64,000 nucleotides of DNA from GCA-2731375 sp964590195 (GTDB taxonomy: Bacteria > Pseudomonadota > Alphaproteobacteria > GCA-2731375): positions 1 to 64,000 of the forward strand of contig CAZPWJ010000009.1 of the NCBI GenBank assembly GCA_964590195.1, written 5' to 3'. Under the pieces are notes generated by a model. It was given only the letters and a program-made list of their open reading frames with translations, ran no database searches and was not told where the DNA came from. How positions within the stretch are numbered: the first letter of the stretch is position 1; each line of letters begins with the position of its first letter. Both the position numbers and the translations under genes were made by a program. This document shows positions 15,757 to 25,002 of the stretch, one piece after another.

Positions 15757-16965
15757 CTAACGCCCCGCAAACAGCCCGATGGCACCGTTCGCAGCAAGGG
15801 CGTCGATCTCCTGGGCGGAATGGCCGAGCTCCGTGAGAATTTCGCGGCTGTGTTCGCCAAGGTGCGGCGCGTGGACCAATGGGTCTCCTTCGATGGGGGG
15901 GCGGATACCGGGGATGACCGGCATGGGGATGGTGCCAACGCCGGATTGTTCGATCCAGCGTACCGCCTCCACCTCGCGCACATGTTCAGATTGGAAATAG
16001 TCGCCGAAATCCTGCACCAGGCCATGCAGCACATCGGCCTCAGTCAATTCCTTCGACAGCTCGGCGATGGGCATCTTTTCCACCGCCGGGCGCAGCAGGG
16101 GCATCAGCTCCGCCTCGTGCTCGATGCGCGCCATGGCCGTGGCGTACTTCGGATTGGCGGGCAATTCGGGCAGGCCGAGGATTTCGCATAGGGCTGCGAA
16201 ATGGTTGTCGCGGCGGCCGTTGATGGTCAGGAATCCGTCCTTGGCCTTGAACATGGCGACGGGCACGCCCAGTGGCGCGGTGACGCCTTTTTCCAGCTCG
16301 AACTCGATCATCTTGGCGGATTGAAAGGCGCCGATGGCTTCCATCAACGAGGTCTTGATATGCCGCCCCCCGCCCTTGATGGCGCGGCGGTACAGCGCCG
16401 GCGCCACCGCCTGAAAACCATACAGGCCCGTGACCACATCGATGGCGAGGAGGTTGATGCGCTGGGGCATGCCGTCGCCGTCCTTGTTGTTGGACATCAG
16501 GCCGGAAAAGGCCTGCATGATGGAATCCGTCGCCGGCAGATTGGCGTTCGGCCCGGTCTGGCCAAATCCGGTGACGGAGAGATAAATCACCTCCGGGTTC
16601 TGCTGGCGCACCGTGTCATAGTCCAGGCCAAGGCGCGCGGTGACGCCGGGGCGGTTGTTCTCGATCACCACGTCGGCGTCATTCGCCAGGCGCAGCGCAA
16701 TGGCGTTTCCTTCCGGGTTCTTCAGATCCAATGCCAGGCTGCGCTTGCCCCGGTTGAAGGCCATGCCGTAGGCGCAGTTGTCGCCATAGCTTTTGCCGAT
16801 CTGCCGGCCCCAATCGCCGGCCAGGGGTTCCAGCTTGACCACGTCGGCGCCATGGCGCGCCAACAGCATGCCGCAATGGGGCCCGGCGACGCCTTGCGAT
16901 ATATCCAGGACCTTCAGGCCCTCATACGGCAGGTCTTCGTAGGGCAGGTCGTCAGTCTCACTCAT
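15757..16965 (-). CDS. Family III CoA-transferase (CaiB/BaiF)
   Basis: A 402-aa enzyme that moves CoA between carboxylic acids. Diagnostic segments are LKVLDISQGVAGPHCGMLLA near residue 18, RGKRSLALDLKNPEG near 73, and the region carrying the catalytic Asp, ATDSIMQAFSGLM, near 155. The start chosen is ATG 16965, preceded by GGAGAG, rather than the in-frame ATG ten codons upstream. The N-terminus contains a small duplication, DLPYEDLPYEG. A crotonase gene lies 134 bases upstream on the same strand. The acid pair is unknown. Confidence 0.86.
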   Translation of the reverse strand: MSETDDLPYEDLPYEGLKVLDISQGVAGPHCGMLLARHGADVVKLEPLAGDWGRQIGKSYGDNCAYGMAFNRGKRSLALDLKNPEGNAIALRLANDADVVIENNRPGVTARLGLDYDTVRQQNPEVIYLSVTGFGQTGPNANLPATDSIMQAFSGLMSNNKDGDGMPQRINLLAIDVVTGLYGFQAVAPALYRRAIKGGGRHIKTSLMEAIGAFQSAKMIEFELEKGVTAPLGVPVAMFKAKDGFLTINGRRDNHFAALCEILGLPELPANPKYATAMARIEHEAELMPLLRPAVEKMPIAELSKELTEADVLHGLVQDFGDYFQSEHVREVEAVRWIEQSGVGTIPMPVIPGIRPPIEGDPLVHAPHLGEHSREILTELGHSAQEIDALAANGAIGLFAGR

Positions 16966-17099
16966 GTCGTCTCTCCACAACTCGCCGTATCGCACCGGGT
17001 GCCCCGGATAACCACGGTTTCAGGCGCCACGGTAAACACTCCGGCCCGTGACGGCAATTCGCAACGCCATCAATCTACATTGTAATAGGGCCGAATCCC

Positions 17100-17879
17100 C
17101 TATCGTCCCTCGAAATCCGGCTTATCCTTGTTCAGAAAGGCTTGGTAGCCGGTTTGAAAATCCGCCGTGTCAAAGCAGGCATAGCTTTCTTCGATATCCG
17201 CCTCGGTCAATGGCGTGGGATCGGCCAGGCGGTTGGCGAACTGTTTATGCCAGCGCGCCACCAGGGGCGCCCCTTGGGCGATGCGCCGGGCCGTGGCCTC
17301 GGCCTCGGCGGTGACTTGATCAGGAGCGACGATGCGGTTAACCAGGTTCATTTCCAGCGCTCTTTGGGCATCAAACACCTGCCCTTCCAGAACAATCTCC
17401 AAGGCATTGGCGCGGCCCACGACAGAGGCAACCGCCTGCATTTCGTTCAGGGCCACCACCAGGCCAAGGTTTTTCACCGGCACGCCAAAGCGGCTGTTTT
17501 CGCCGCAGATGCGCATATCGCAACAACAGGCCAGTTCCAACCCGCCGCCCACACAGGCGCCATGGATCATGGCGACCACGGGATGGCGGCAGTTCTGAAT
17601 AGCCTCCAGTGCGGAGGCCATGACGGCGCCATAGGTCCGGGCGCTGTCCCGATCGAACCGTTCGGATGCGAATTCGGCGATGTCGGCACCGGCGGCAAAG
17701 GCCTTTTCCCCGGCCCCGCGCATAATGATGCAGCGCAGATCATCGTCGCCGTTCAGCGCCGTGAAGGCATCGGCGATGCCCCGCCACATATCCAGGTTCA
17801 TGGCATTCAGGCGTTCAGGCGCGGACAGGGTCACGGTTGCGATATTGCCGGCCCGCTCTGTCAGGATCTCTCCACTCAT
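17100..17879 (-). CDS. Enoyl-CoA hydratase/isomerase (crotonase) family protein
   Basis: A 259-aa crotonase-fold protein. The oxyanion-hole segments KAFAAGADIAEFA near residue 60 and HGACVGGGLELACCCD near 105 are present. Of the two catalytic glutamates of classical hydratases, the first (GGGLELA) is kept, but the second, normally in a PE.NLG motif, is replaced: the sequence reads FGVPVKNLGL. It may be an isomerase, thioesterase or non-hydratase. It lies 14 bases after the AsmA-like gene on the same strand, an unusual pairing that probably reflects chance co-transcription. Confidence 0.83.
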   Translation of the reverse strand: MSGEILTERAGNIATVTLSAPERLNAMNLDMWRGIADAFTALNGDDDLRCIIMRGAGEKAFAAGADIAEFASERFDRDSARTYGAVMASALEAIQNCRHPVVAMIHGACVGGGLELACCCDMRICGENSRFGVPVKNLGLVVALNEMQAVASVVGRANALEIVLEGQVFDAQRALEMNLVNRIVAPDQVTAEAEATARRIAQGAPLVARWHKQFANRLADPTPLTEADIEESYACFDTADFQTGYQAFLNKDKPDFEGR

Positions 17880-17892
17880 GTCATCGTTTTTC

Positions 17893-19938
17893 CTATTTCT
17901 TTGTACCGAACAGACCGCCCAGGCCTTTTTTCAAGGCATCCAAGGGGGCCTTGACCGCCTCGCCCGCGCTTTCGGTCGCGCTCTTGGGCGCGGATTCCTC
18001 CGAGACCTTCGCCGCCGGCTTCTGACTGCCGCCCTTGGCGATCTTCAGGCAGGGATGGTCATCAGCCGTGCCCATATCCGCCAGTGCCAGCAGGGCCGCC
18101 GGCGGGAACAGGGTCGCCCCCAACAGGCCGCCCAGGCGCCGCATCGTGGCCAGTTCGTCCGGGCGATAGGTGGGATCGGCGAAGGTGCCGCCGATCTTCA
18201 CGGGAACGGCGACATTCAGGGTGGCCGATTTCGATTGCGGCGAAACCTTCATGGCCAGGGTTTCCTTGCCAAGATCCATGCCGCCCTCGCCCACGATGGT
18301 GGAGTATTCAGTATCGGCCAGCAGAACCTTTGATGTCGCGATGCCTTTCTTGATATGGAAACGCGAAGCAACACAGTTCAACACCGTCCATTCCGATTTC
18401 TCCGGTGACATCATGCCCATGATCGCCGACAGACCGCCGATGGCGGCATCAAAGGCCGCTGTCTTGACCTTGCCCTCGTTCATCAACAAAGAGGTATTGC
18501 CATTCAGATTGCCGGCGATGGCGGCCACGGATTTGCCCTGGCCGGTCAATTTTATCAACAAATTGCCCGTGCCCTGGACCAGATCCGTGGTTTTTGTTTC
18601 GTTCAACAGGCGGCCCACATCAAGTTTCGGCGCCGCCATTTCAAAGGCCACGGCGGGAACCTTGCGCCCGGCATCCACCTCCGCCGAGAGGGTCACCGCA
18701 CTGCCGGCCATGGTCAGGGCCATGGGCTTCAGGCTCAGTTTGCCTTTTGACAGTTTCCCGGCGACGGAGACATTTTGCAGGCTGAGGTCCGATGTTACCA
18801 CCTCGGCCAAGGCCAGTTTGACGTTCGCATCAATGCTCTTCAAGGCATCGAGGGGCAGCGGATCTGCAGGTAGAACCTTGCCGGGCCGGCCCGATTTTTT
18901 CCCTGCGCCCGCCTTCTTGGCAGCGCCATCCTTGCCGGGCGGCAGCAATTGGCCAAGGTCGAGTTTCCTGCCGGACAGATCCGCGCTCAGTTTTGGCAGC
19001 GTGCCGCTGCCGTCAAAGCTGATACTGCCGGCCAGATCGCTGTTGCCCAGGATCAGTTTCAAGTCGGACAGGGTCGCATTGCCATCATCGGCCTTGGCAT
19101 GGGCGCTTAGTTTCAAGGCGGCTTTAGCGGGCACCGCATCGCCCGCCAAAGGCCGCAGTCCTGACAGATCCGCCGCCGTGACCTCGACCTTCGCATCCAT
19201 GTGCCTTGTCGGCAGCTTCGCCGTGCCCTTGATACTGGCGCTCAAGCCCAAGGCCTCGAGCCTCAGATCGACCTGCATGGCCTTGTCGGGGCTCTGGGCA
19301 TATTTCAATGGCCCCATTTGGCCTTCGAGTTTCAGCGCGATATCGTTGATCGCCGCCTGCATGTTGACGTGCAGGGGATCATCGGCGGAGGTTGCGGTCG
19401 CCTCAAGCGTGGCCAGTTCAACTTTCGTAACCGCGCCGCTGGGACCGTCCCGGTAGGTCACCAGGCCCTTTTCCAACACCAGTCGGCCAATATGGGGCAT
19501 GACGCCGCCACCAGAGGTATCCGCCGCTGCGTCTTCGTCTGCCGGCTGGAAGATCCAATTGCCCACGCCCTTGGCATCGGTTTCGAACAAAATATCCGGT
19601 TCGATCAAGACCAGGCGGTTGACCTGAACATCACCAAACAGCAACGGCAGTAATTGCAGCTCCACCTCGAAACGGCGCAAAGTTATCATCCGCGGCTGGC
19701 TGCCCCAGGGGGCGTTGGCGAGGCTGACGCCTTCGCCCGAAACCGTCGGCGTCAGGGATACCGACAGGGACAAGGGGCCTTCCAACGTCAGGGCACGGCC
19801 CGTGGCATCCTTGGCCGCCTGGGCGATTTCGGCGCGGTATTCGTCCACATCCAGACTGGCCAGATAGGCCGCCCCGCCGCCGATGACCAGCACCAATACG
19901 ACGACAATAATTCCGGCAATCTTGCCGATGTTCATCAC
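17893..19938 (-). CDS. AsmA-family envelope protein
   Basis: A large (681 aa) protein with an N-terminal membrane anchor (IAGIIVVVLVLVIGGGAAYL, residues about 7-26) and a long beta-rich periplasmic part of the AsmA/YhdP bridge type implicated in lipid transport and outer-membrane assembly. AsmA-N-like sequence (GRALTLEGPLSLSVSLTPTV) follows the anchor, and the C-terminal AsmA-like domain (ATLNVAVPVKIGGTFADPTY) is near residue 580. The extreme C-terminus is a low-complexity Ala/Lys/Glu tail. Several Lys/Gly/Ala-rich linkers occur mid-protein (AAKKAGAGKKSGR). Confidence 0.85.
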   Translation of the reverse strand: MMNIGKIAGIIVVVLVLVIGGGAAYLASLDVDEYRAEIAQAAKDATGRALTLEGPLSLSVSLTPTVSGEGVSLANAPWGSQPRMITLRRFEVELQLLPLLFGDVQVNRLVLIEPDILFETDAKGVGNWIFQPADEDAAADTSGGGVMPHIGRLVLEKGLVTYRDGPSGAVTKVELATLEATATSADDPLHVNMQAAINDIALKLEGQMGPLKYAQSPDKAMQVDLRLEALGLSASIKGTAKLPTRHMDAKVEVTAADLSGLRPLAGDAVPAKAALKLSAHAKADDGNATLSDLKLILGNSDLAGSISFDGSGTLPKLSADLSGRKLDLGQLLPPGKDGAAKKAGAGKKSGRPGKVLPADPLPLDALKSIDANVKLALAEVVTSDLSLQNVSVAGKLSKGKLSLKPMALTMAGSAVTLSAEVDAGRKVPAVAFEMAAPKLDVGRLLNETKTTDLVQGTGNLLIKLTGQGKSVAAIAGNLNGNTSLLMNEGKVKTAAFDAAIGGLSAIMGMMSPEKSEWTVLNCVASRFHIKKGIATSKVLLADTEYSTIVGEGGMDLGKETLAMKVSPQSKSATLNVAVPVKIGGTFADPTYRPDELATMRRLGGLLGATLFPPAALLALADMGTADDHPCLKIAKGGSQKPAAKVSEESAPKSATESAGEAVKAPLDALKKGLGGLFGTKK

Positions 19939-20040
19939 CCGACCCTCCGCACTTAGACGCTTATGTCCTTAAGCATAGTCCAACATGGAGGGCTTTGTCT
20001 TGGCTGTGATGACGGTTACTCAATAGCTGCGTTCGGCCTC

Positions 20041-21132
20041 CTATCCGGCGACCGCCGCCAGGATTTCCCCCTTTGGCACGGGCCCGGTATAGCGCGAGGC
20101 CGGACGGATGATACGGCCGGTTTGCTCCTGCTCGAAAATATGCGCGGTCCAGCCCAGAACCCGTCCCATGGCGAAGGCCAGGGTGAACAGTTCGCGCGGC
20201 AGGCCGGCGGCCTCCAGGGCCAGGGCGGTATAGAACTCCACGTTGGTATCCAGGCGCCGATCCGGATAGCGCGCCGCCAGCTGCGCCAGGATCGCCTGCT
20301 CCACCGCCTCGGCCAGGGCGATACGGTTGGCGCCGCCGCGCAGATTCGCGACCACGCCCTTGAGTACATCGGCGCGTGGGTCGCGGGTGCGGTAAATCCG
20401 GTGGCCAAAGCCCATCAAGCGTTCGCCGGCGGCGAATTGACGCTCCAGCCAGGGCTCGACACCGGCCAGTTCGCCGATTTCATCGAGCATATCCAGCACC
20501 GGGCCCGGCGCGCCGCCATGCAGAGGTCCCTTCAGGGCGCACAATGCCCCAACTACCGAGGACACAATCCCCGCCCTGGTCGAGGCCACGACCCTGGCCG
20601 TGAAGGTGGAGGCGTTCAGGCCATGATCGGCCACGGTCACCAGATAAGTTTCCAGGGCCCGCGCCGCCGCCTGATCCACCGGGCCGCCGGTTAGCATGGC
20701 CAGGAAATCCTCGGCCTGGCCCCTGCCGGGATCCGGCGCAATGGGCGCCATATTCTGGCTTTGCCGCCACAGGGCGGCGGTAAAGACCGGCACGGCGGCA
20801 CACAGCAGCAGATGATCGCAGGTATCGTCGCCCAGCATGGCCAAACCGGCGCGCAAGCCTTCGATCGCGGTGAGGTCCGTCGCGGCGGGCAGCAAAACAG
20901 GCAGCATCTCCGCCGCCCGCAGCCGCCCCTGCCCCAACGCCTGTCGAATGGCGGCGCTGTCTTGCTGGCCCGGCGCCAGGCCATCCCATAGCAATGCCGC
21001 CATGTCGGCGAAATCGTAATCCGAGGCCAGTTCTTCAATGTCATGGCCGCGCACAATCAGGCGGCCCGCCTCGCCATCCACCTGACTCAACGTGGTCACC
21101 GCCGCCACAACACCATCCAAACCCGTATCCAT
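20041..21132 (-). CDS. Citrate synthase family protein
   Basis: A 363-aa citrate/2-methylcitrate-synthase-fold enzyme condensing an acyl-CoA with a 2-oxo acid. Active-site His residues lie in GPLHGGAPG near residue 188 and GFGHRIYRTRDPRAD near 237. Where most citrate synthases have the catalytic Asp (NVDFY) this protein has Glu (TNVEFYTALAL). Some actinobacterial citrate synthases share that form, so it need not be inactive. The start is ATG 21132, preceded by AGGAGAT; the longer in-frame start at 21195 would reach into the divergent promoter. It is divergent from a paralogue that carries a DNA-binding domain. Confidence 0.83.
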   Translation of the reverse strand: MDTGLDGVVAAVTTLSQVDGEAGRLIVRGHDIEELASDYDFADMAALLWDGLAPGQQDSAAIRQALGQGRLRAAEMLPVLLPAATDLTAIEGLRAGLAMLGDDTCDHLLLCAAVPVFTAALWRQSQNMAPIAPDPGRGQAEDFLAMLTGGPVDQAAARALETYLVTVADHGLNASTFTARVVASTRAGIVSSVVGALCALKGPLHGGAPGPVLDMLDEIGELAGVEPWLERQFAAGERLMGFGHRIYRTRDPRADVLKGVVANLRGGANRIALAEAVEQAILAQLAARYPDRRLDTNVEFYTALALEAAGLPRELFTLAFAMGRVLGWTAHIFEQEQTGRIIRPASRYTGPVPKGEILAAVAG

Positions 21133-21234
21133 GCGCCTATCTCCTATTTGTTGGTTTCTCTTGCCGTTCGGGCTGTATCTGATATTGTCATTCATATCGT
21201 CAATATTGATTCATACAATCAACCTTGAAAGATC
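21133..21234. promoter_or_regulatory. Divergent promoter region between the two citrate synthase genes, with operator-like repeats
   Basis: This 102-base AT-rich region contains direct repeats ATTCATA at 21190-21196 and 21209-21215 and a perfect palindrome TCAATATTGA at 21200-21209, bracketed by ATTGT and ACAAT. It is a plausible binding site for the HTH domain of the rightward gene. Confidence 0.5.
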
Positions 21235-22452
21235 ATGGCCAAGCCATATCTCAACGCCCGTGAAGCGGCGGCGGAATTGAATGTTTCCCGGGCCACTTTG
21301 TACGCCTACGTCAGCCGGGGGCTGGTGCGTTCGGAACCGGTGGAGGGCAGCCGCAGCCGGCTTTATCGCGCCGACGACGTCCGGGCCATCAGAGCACGGA
21401 AAACCGCGGAATTCGGCACCAAAGCCGGATCTGAAACAATTGCCGCCACCGCCCTGACCCACGGTACGCCAATCCTGGATTCGGCCATTACCCTGATTGC
21501 CGACGGGGAATTGTACTACCGAGGAAGGGACGCCACGGAATTGGCACGCAACTCCAGCCTGGAAAGTGTCGCGGGTCTGTTGTGGCAATGCGATGAAGAT
21601 GACCCCTTCGCCGAGGGCGCGCCGGATATCGGCGCATTTTCTTCGCCGTTGAGCGGTATTGCCCGCTGTCAGGCGCTGTTGCCTCTGGCGGCAGCCCAGG
21701 ATTTGCGTGCCTATAATCTCGAAGCCGGCAGCGTCGCCCGCACCGGCGCCGATCTGCTGCGCCTGCTGTGCGCTGGCTTCACCAGCAAAAAACCCTCGAT
21801 AGAACCGATCCATGCGCAATTGAGTGACCACTGGGCCGGCGACAGTGGTGCCGCGAAGCTGATCCGGGCCGCCCTGGTGCTCTGTGCCGACCACGAATTG
21901 AATGCCTCCACCTTCACCGTGCGCTGCGTCGCCTCGACCCGCGCCACGCCGTACGGCGCCGTGATGGCGGGGCTGTCCGCCCTGCAGGGACCGCGCCATG
22001 GCGGCCAGACCGCCCGCGTCGCGGCCCTGTTCGATGAAGTCGCAAGCGCCGAAAGTCCGTTGGCGGCGGTTGCCGCCCGCTTGCGCCGGGGCGAACGACT
22101 GCCCGGCTTCGGCCATACTCTCTATCCCGGCGGCGACCCCCGCTACAAGCTGCTGCATCGCCTGCTCAACGCCACTCTGGGCAGCAACAAGAGCCTCGCC
22201 ATGGCCGAGGAACTGGCCACGGCAGCCACCGCCAACACCGGTTTGCGGCCCAATGTCGATTTCTCGCTGGTCATGCTGCAACGCAGCCTGGATCTGCCGG
22301 CAATCGCGCCCATGGGGATTTTCGCCATTGGCCGCTGTGCCGGCTGGGTCGCCCATGCCCAGGAACAATATCTGCGGCCCGAGTTGATCCGCCCCCGGGC
22401 TCGCTATACCGGCGAACAACCACAACTGGCGCGGACGCCCCTCAACGCCTAA
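21235..22452 (+). CDS. Citrate synthase family protein with N-terminal helix-turn-helix domain
   Basis: A 405-aa fusion. Residues about 1-55 form a MerR/excisionase-type helix-turn-helix (LNAREAAAELNVSRATLYAY, then SRSRLYRADDVRAIRA). The remainder is a citrate-synthase domain with both His motifs (GPRHGGQTA near 250, PGFGHTLYPGGDPRYK near 287) and the Asp in RPNVDFSLVM near 338. The fusion could act as a metabolite-sensing regulator, an enzyme, or both. Its position head-to-head with a citrate-synthase paralogue across an operator-like sequence suggests control of that gene. Proteins of this layout occur in other Proteobacteria; the role is not known to me. Confidence 0.8.
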   Translation: MAKPYLNAREAAAELNVSRATLYAYVSRGLVRSEPVEGSRSRLYRADDVRAIRARKTAEFGTKAGSETIAATALTHGTPILDSAITLIADGELYYRGRDATELARNSSLESVAGLLWQCDEDDPFAEGAPDIGAFSSPLSGIARCQALLPLAAAQDLRAYNLEAGSVARTGADLLRLLCAGFTSKKPSIEPIHAQLSDHWAGDSGAAKLIRAALVLCADHELNASTFTVRCVASTRATPYGAVMAGLSALQGPRHGGQTARVAALFDEVASAESPLAAVAARLRRGERLPGFGHTLYPGGDPRYKLLHRLLNATLGSNKSLAMAEELATAATANTGLRPNVDFSLVMLQRSLDLPAIAPMGIFAIGRCAGWVAHAQEQYLRPELIRPRARYTGEQPQLARTPLNA

Positions 22453-22495
22453 GCTAGCGGAAAATTGGGCTGAATAAATTTGGGGAGAGCAAACA

Positions 22496-23926
22496 ATGCT
22501 GACGTTCGTGGAATACCGCAAGATGGATGCCACGGCCCTGGCCGAGGCCATTGCCAAGGGTGAGTTGGCGGCGGGGGAAATTCTGGAAGCCGCCATTGCC
22601 CGGGCCGAGGCGGTGAACCCGGCCATCAACGCCATAGTCCATCAACAGTTCGATCAGGCCCGCCAAACAATCGCCAACGGCGCCGCCCCCGACGGCCCCT
22701 TCAGGAATGTGCCCTATCTGTTGAAGGATCTGGGCGCCTTCGATGCGGGACAACCCTGCAGCATGGGCAGCCGCCTGTGGGCCGATTTCGTGCCCGACCA
22801 TGACGCGACTTATACCGAGCGCTGCAAGGCCGCCGGGCTGGTCATCATGGGCCGCACCAACACGCCGGAAATGGGCCTGAACGCCACGACCGAGCCGACC
22901 CTGCACGGCGCCACGCCGAACCCATGGAACGCCGACCATTCGGCGGGCGGTTCGTCGGGAGGCTCGGCAGCGGCGGTCATCGCCGGCATCCTGCCCATGG
23001 CGCACGCCACCGACGGCGGCGGTTCGATCCGTATTCCAGCCGCCAATTGCGGCCTGTTCGGGGTCAAGCCGACCCGCGGCCGCAACCCCGCCGGACCTGA
23101 TGTAGGCGAGGGCTGGAGCGGCATGTCCACGGGCCATATTGTCAGTCGTTCAGTGCGGGATTCCGCCCGTATGATGGATTGCACCCATGGCCCCGCGCCG
23201 GGTGATCCATATGCCGCCCCCGCCCCCGCCCGCCCCTTTACCGACGAGGTCGGCGCCGATCCCGGAAAGCTGCGCATCGCCCTGATGACCGACGGCTTCG
23301 ACGGCCGGCCGCTTGATCCCGAATGCGTCGCGGGCGTGGAGAACGCAGCCAAGCTGTGCGCCGATCTGGGGCACATGGTGGAGCCAGCCCAGCCGAAACT
23401 GGATGTGAGCGCCTTGGTCCAGGCCACCCGCACGGTGATCGCCGGCAATGTCTGGACCGCCGTGCGCATGCGTTGCGAGGCCCTGGGGCGGGAACCCAGC
23501 GGCCAGGATGTGGAAGCCGTCACCTGGGCCCTGGCCCAGGAGGGCACCCAATCAAGCGCCGGCGACTATGCCGCCGCCGTCCTGGCCCTGCATCAAAGCA
23601 GCCGGCAACTGGCGGCGTTTTTTCAGGACTACGACCTGATCCTGTCATCCACGCTGCGCCACCCGCCCCTGCCCCTGGGCGCGATCAGCATGCAGGACAA
23701 CGACCTGGATCATTATTGCCAGGCGCTGTTCGAGGAGGAGATTGCCATTACGCCCTACTATAACAACACCGGCTGTCCGGCCATGACCGTGCCCCTGCAT
23801 ATGAGCAGCACCGGCCTGCCCGTAGGCATCCATTTCGGCGCGCCCTTTGGTGATGAAGCGACGTTGTTCCGTCTGGCCGCCCAACTGGAAGCGGCGCAAC
23901 CCTGGTTTGACCGTGTGCCTGATTAG
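22496..23926 (+). CDS. Amidase signature family hydrolase
   Basis: A 476-aa amidase hydrolysing an unknown amide. The Ser-cisSer-Lys triad is visible: Lys in VPYLLKDLGAF near residue 77 and the Ser residues in the glycine/serine-rich segment HSAGGSSGGSAAAVIAG near 150, with the nucleophile in DGGGSIRIPAANCG near 177. GGGGAGAG precedes the ATG. It follows the HTH-citrate synthase by 43 bases and precedes gpsA by 48. The GatA route of tRNA amidation is unlikely because gatB and gatC are absent nearby. It is likely cytoplasmic. Confidence 0.88.
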   Translation: MLTFVEYRKMDATALAEAIAKGELAAGEILEAAIARAEAVNPAINAIVHQQFDQARQTIANGAAPDGPFRNVPYLLKDLGAFDAGQPCSMGSRLWADFVPDHDATYTERCKAAGLVIMGRTNTPEMGLNATTEPTLHGATPNPWNADHSAGGSSGGSAAAVIAGILPMAHATDGGGSIRIPAANCGLFGVKPTRGRNPAGPDVGEGWSGMSTGHIVSRSVRDSARMMDCTHGPAPGDPYAAPAPARPFTDEVGADPGKLRIALMTDGFDGRPLDPECVAGVENAAKLCADLGHMVEPAQPKLDVSALVQATRTVIAGNVWTAVRMRCEALGREPSGQDVEAVTWALAQEGTQSSAGDYAAAVLALHQSSRQLAAFFQDYDLILSSTLRHPPLPLGAISMQDNDLDHYCQALFEEEIAITPYYNNTGCPAMTVPLHMSSTGLPVGIHFGAPFGDEATLFRLAAQLEAAQPWFDRVPD

Positions 23927-23974
23927 GGCAGCATTCGCCTTGCGGGCGGGCGGTCTTTTAGGGATAAACACGGC

Positions 23975-24967
23975 ATGAAAAAGATAACGGTTATCGGCGC
24001 CGGTGCCTGGGGCACCGCGCTGGCGCAATTCTTGGCGGCGGCGGGCCGGACGACGCAAATCTGGGCCCGCGAGGACGAGGTTGTCGAGGCGATCAACAAC
24101 GATCACGCCAACCCCATTTTCCTGCCCGACTTTGCCTTGCATGACGATCTGCACGCCACCTCGGATCTGGCCGAGGCGGCGGCGGCGGATTTGGTCCTGC
24201 TGGTCACCCCGGCGCAGTTTCTGCGCCCGGTAACGGCGGATCTGGCCGCCCATATCAAACCCGGCGTGCCGGTGGTGATCTGTGCCAAGGGCATTGAAAA
24301 AGACAGCTTTGCCCTGATGAGCGAGGTGCTGTCGGAAACCCTGCCCGAGGCGCCGCAAGCGGTCCTGTCCGGCCCTACGTTTGCCATTGAAGTCGCCAAG
24401 GGTCTGCCAACGGCGGTCACCCTGGCCTGTGCCGACGAGGATTTGGGCGGACGCATCGTGGCGGCCATCGGGCAGCCGCATTTTCGGCCCTATTGGACCG
24501 ATGATGTGATCGGCGCCCAGATCGGCGGCGCCGTCAAGAACGTCCTGGCCATCGCCTGCGGCATCGTCGAGGGGCGGGCCCTGGGTGATAACGCCCGCGC
24601 CGCCCTGATGACCCGCGGCCTGGCCGAGATGATGCGCTATGGCGCCATGCGCGGCGGCCGGGCGGAAACCCTGATGGGCCTGTCGGGCCTGGGCGATCTG
24701 GCCCTGACCTGCAATTCGGACCAATCCCGCAACATGTCCCTGGGCATTGAACTGGGCGAAGGCCGGCGCATGGAGGATATTCTGGCGGAGCGGCGATCCG
24801 TGGCCGAAGGCGCCCATACGGTCAGCGCCATCGCCGATCACGTCAGCCCGATGGATTTCGAGATGCCTATTTGCACCGCGATGGACGGGGTGCTGAACTA
24901 CATGGCGGATATCGACGCCACCATCAAAGGCATGTTGGAGCGGCCTTACCGGGCCGAGCAGGGCTAG
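23975..24967 (+). CDS. gpsA: NAD(P)-dependent glycerol-3-phosphate dehydrogenase
   Basis: A 330-aa enzyme reducing dihydroxyacetone phosphate to sn-glycerol-3-phosphate for phospholipid synthesis. The N-terminal nucleotide motif ITVIGAGAWGTALAQFLA is followed by VLSGPTFAIEVAKGLPTA near residue 130, the catalytic Lys region GGAVKNVLAIACGI near 185, and GLSGLGDLALTCNSDQSRN near 233, all family signatures. The start is ATG 23975. In many alphaproteobacteria gpsA is followed by an EVE-domain gene, as here. Confidence 0.95.
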   Translation: MKKITVIGAGAWGTALAQFLAAAGRTTQIWAREDEVVEAINNDHANPIFLPDFALHDDLHATSDLAEAAAADLVLLVTPAQFLRPVTADLAAHIKPGVPVVICAKGIEKDSFALMSEVLSETLPEAPQAVLSGPTFAIEVAKGLPTAVTLACADEDLGGRIVAAIGQPHFRPYWTDDVIGAQIGGAVKNVLAIACGIVEGRALGDNARAALMTRGLAEMMRYGAMRGGRAETLMGLSGLGDLALTCNSDQSRNMSLGIELGEGRRMEDILAERRSVAEGAHTVSAIADHVSPMDFEMPICTAMDGVLNYMADIDATIKGMLERPYRAEQG

Positions 24968-25002
24968 GATGTTAGGTCTTAAGGGGACTAGGGGAAAGAG
25001 GC

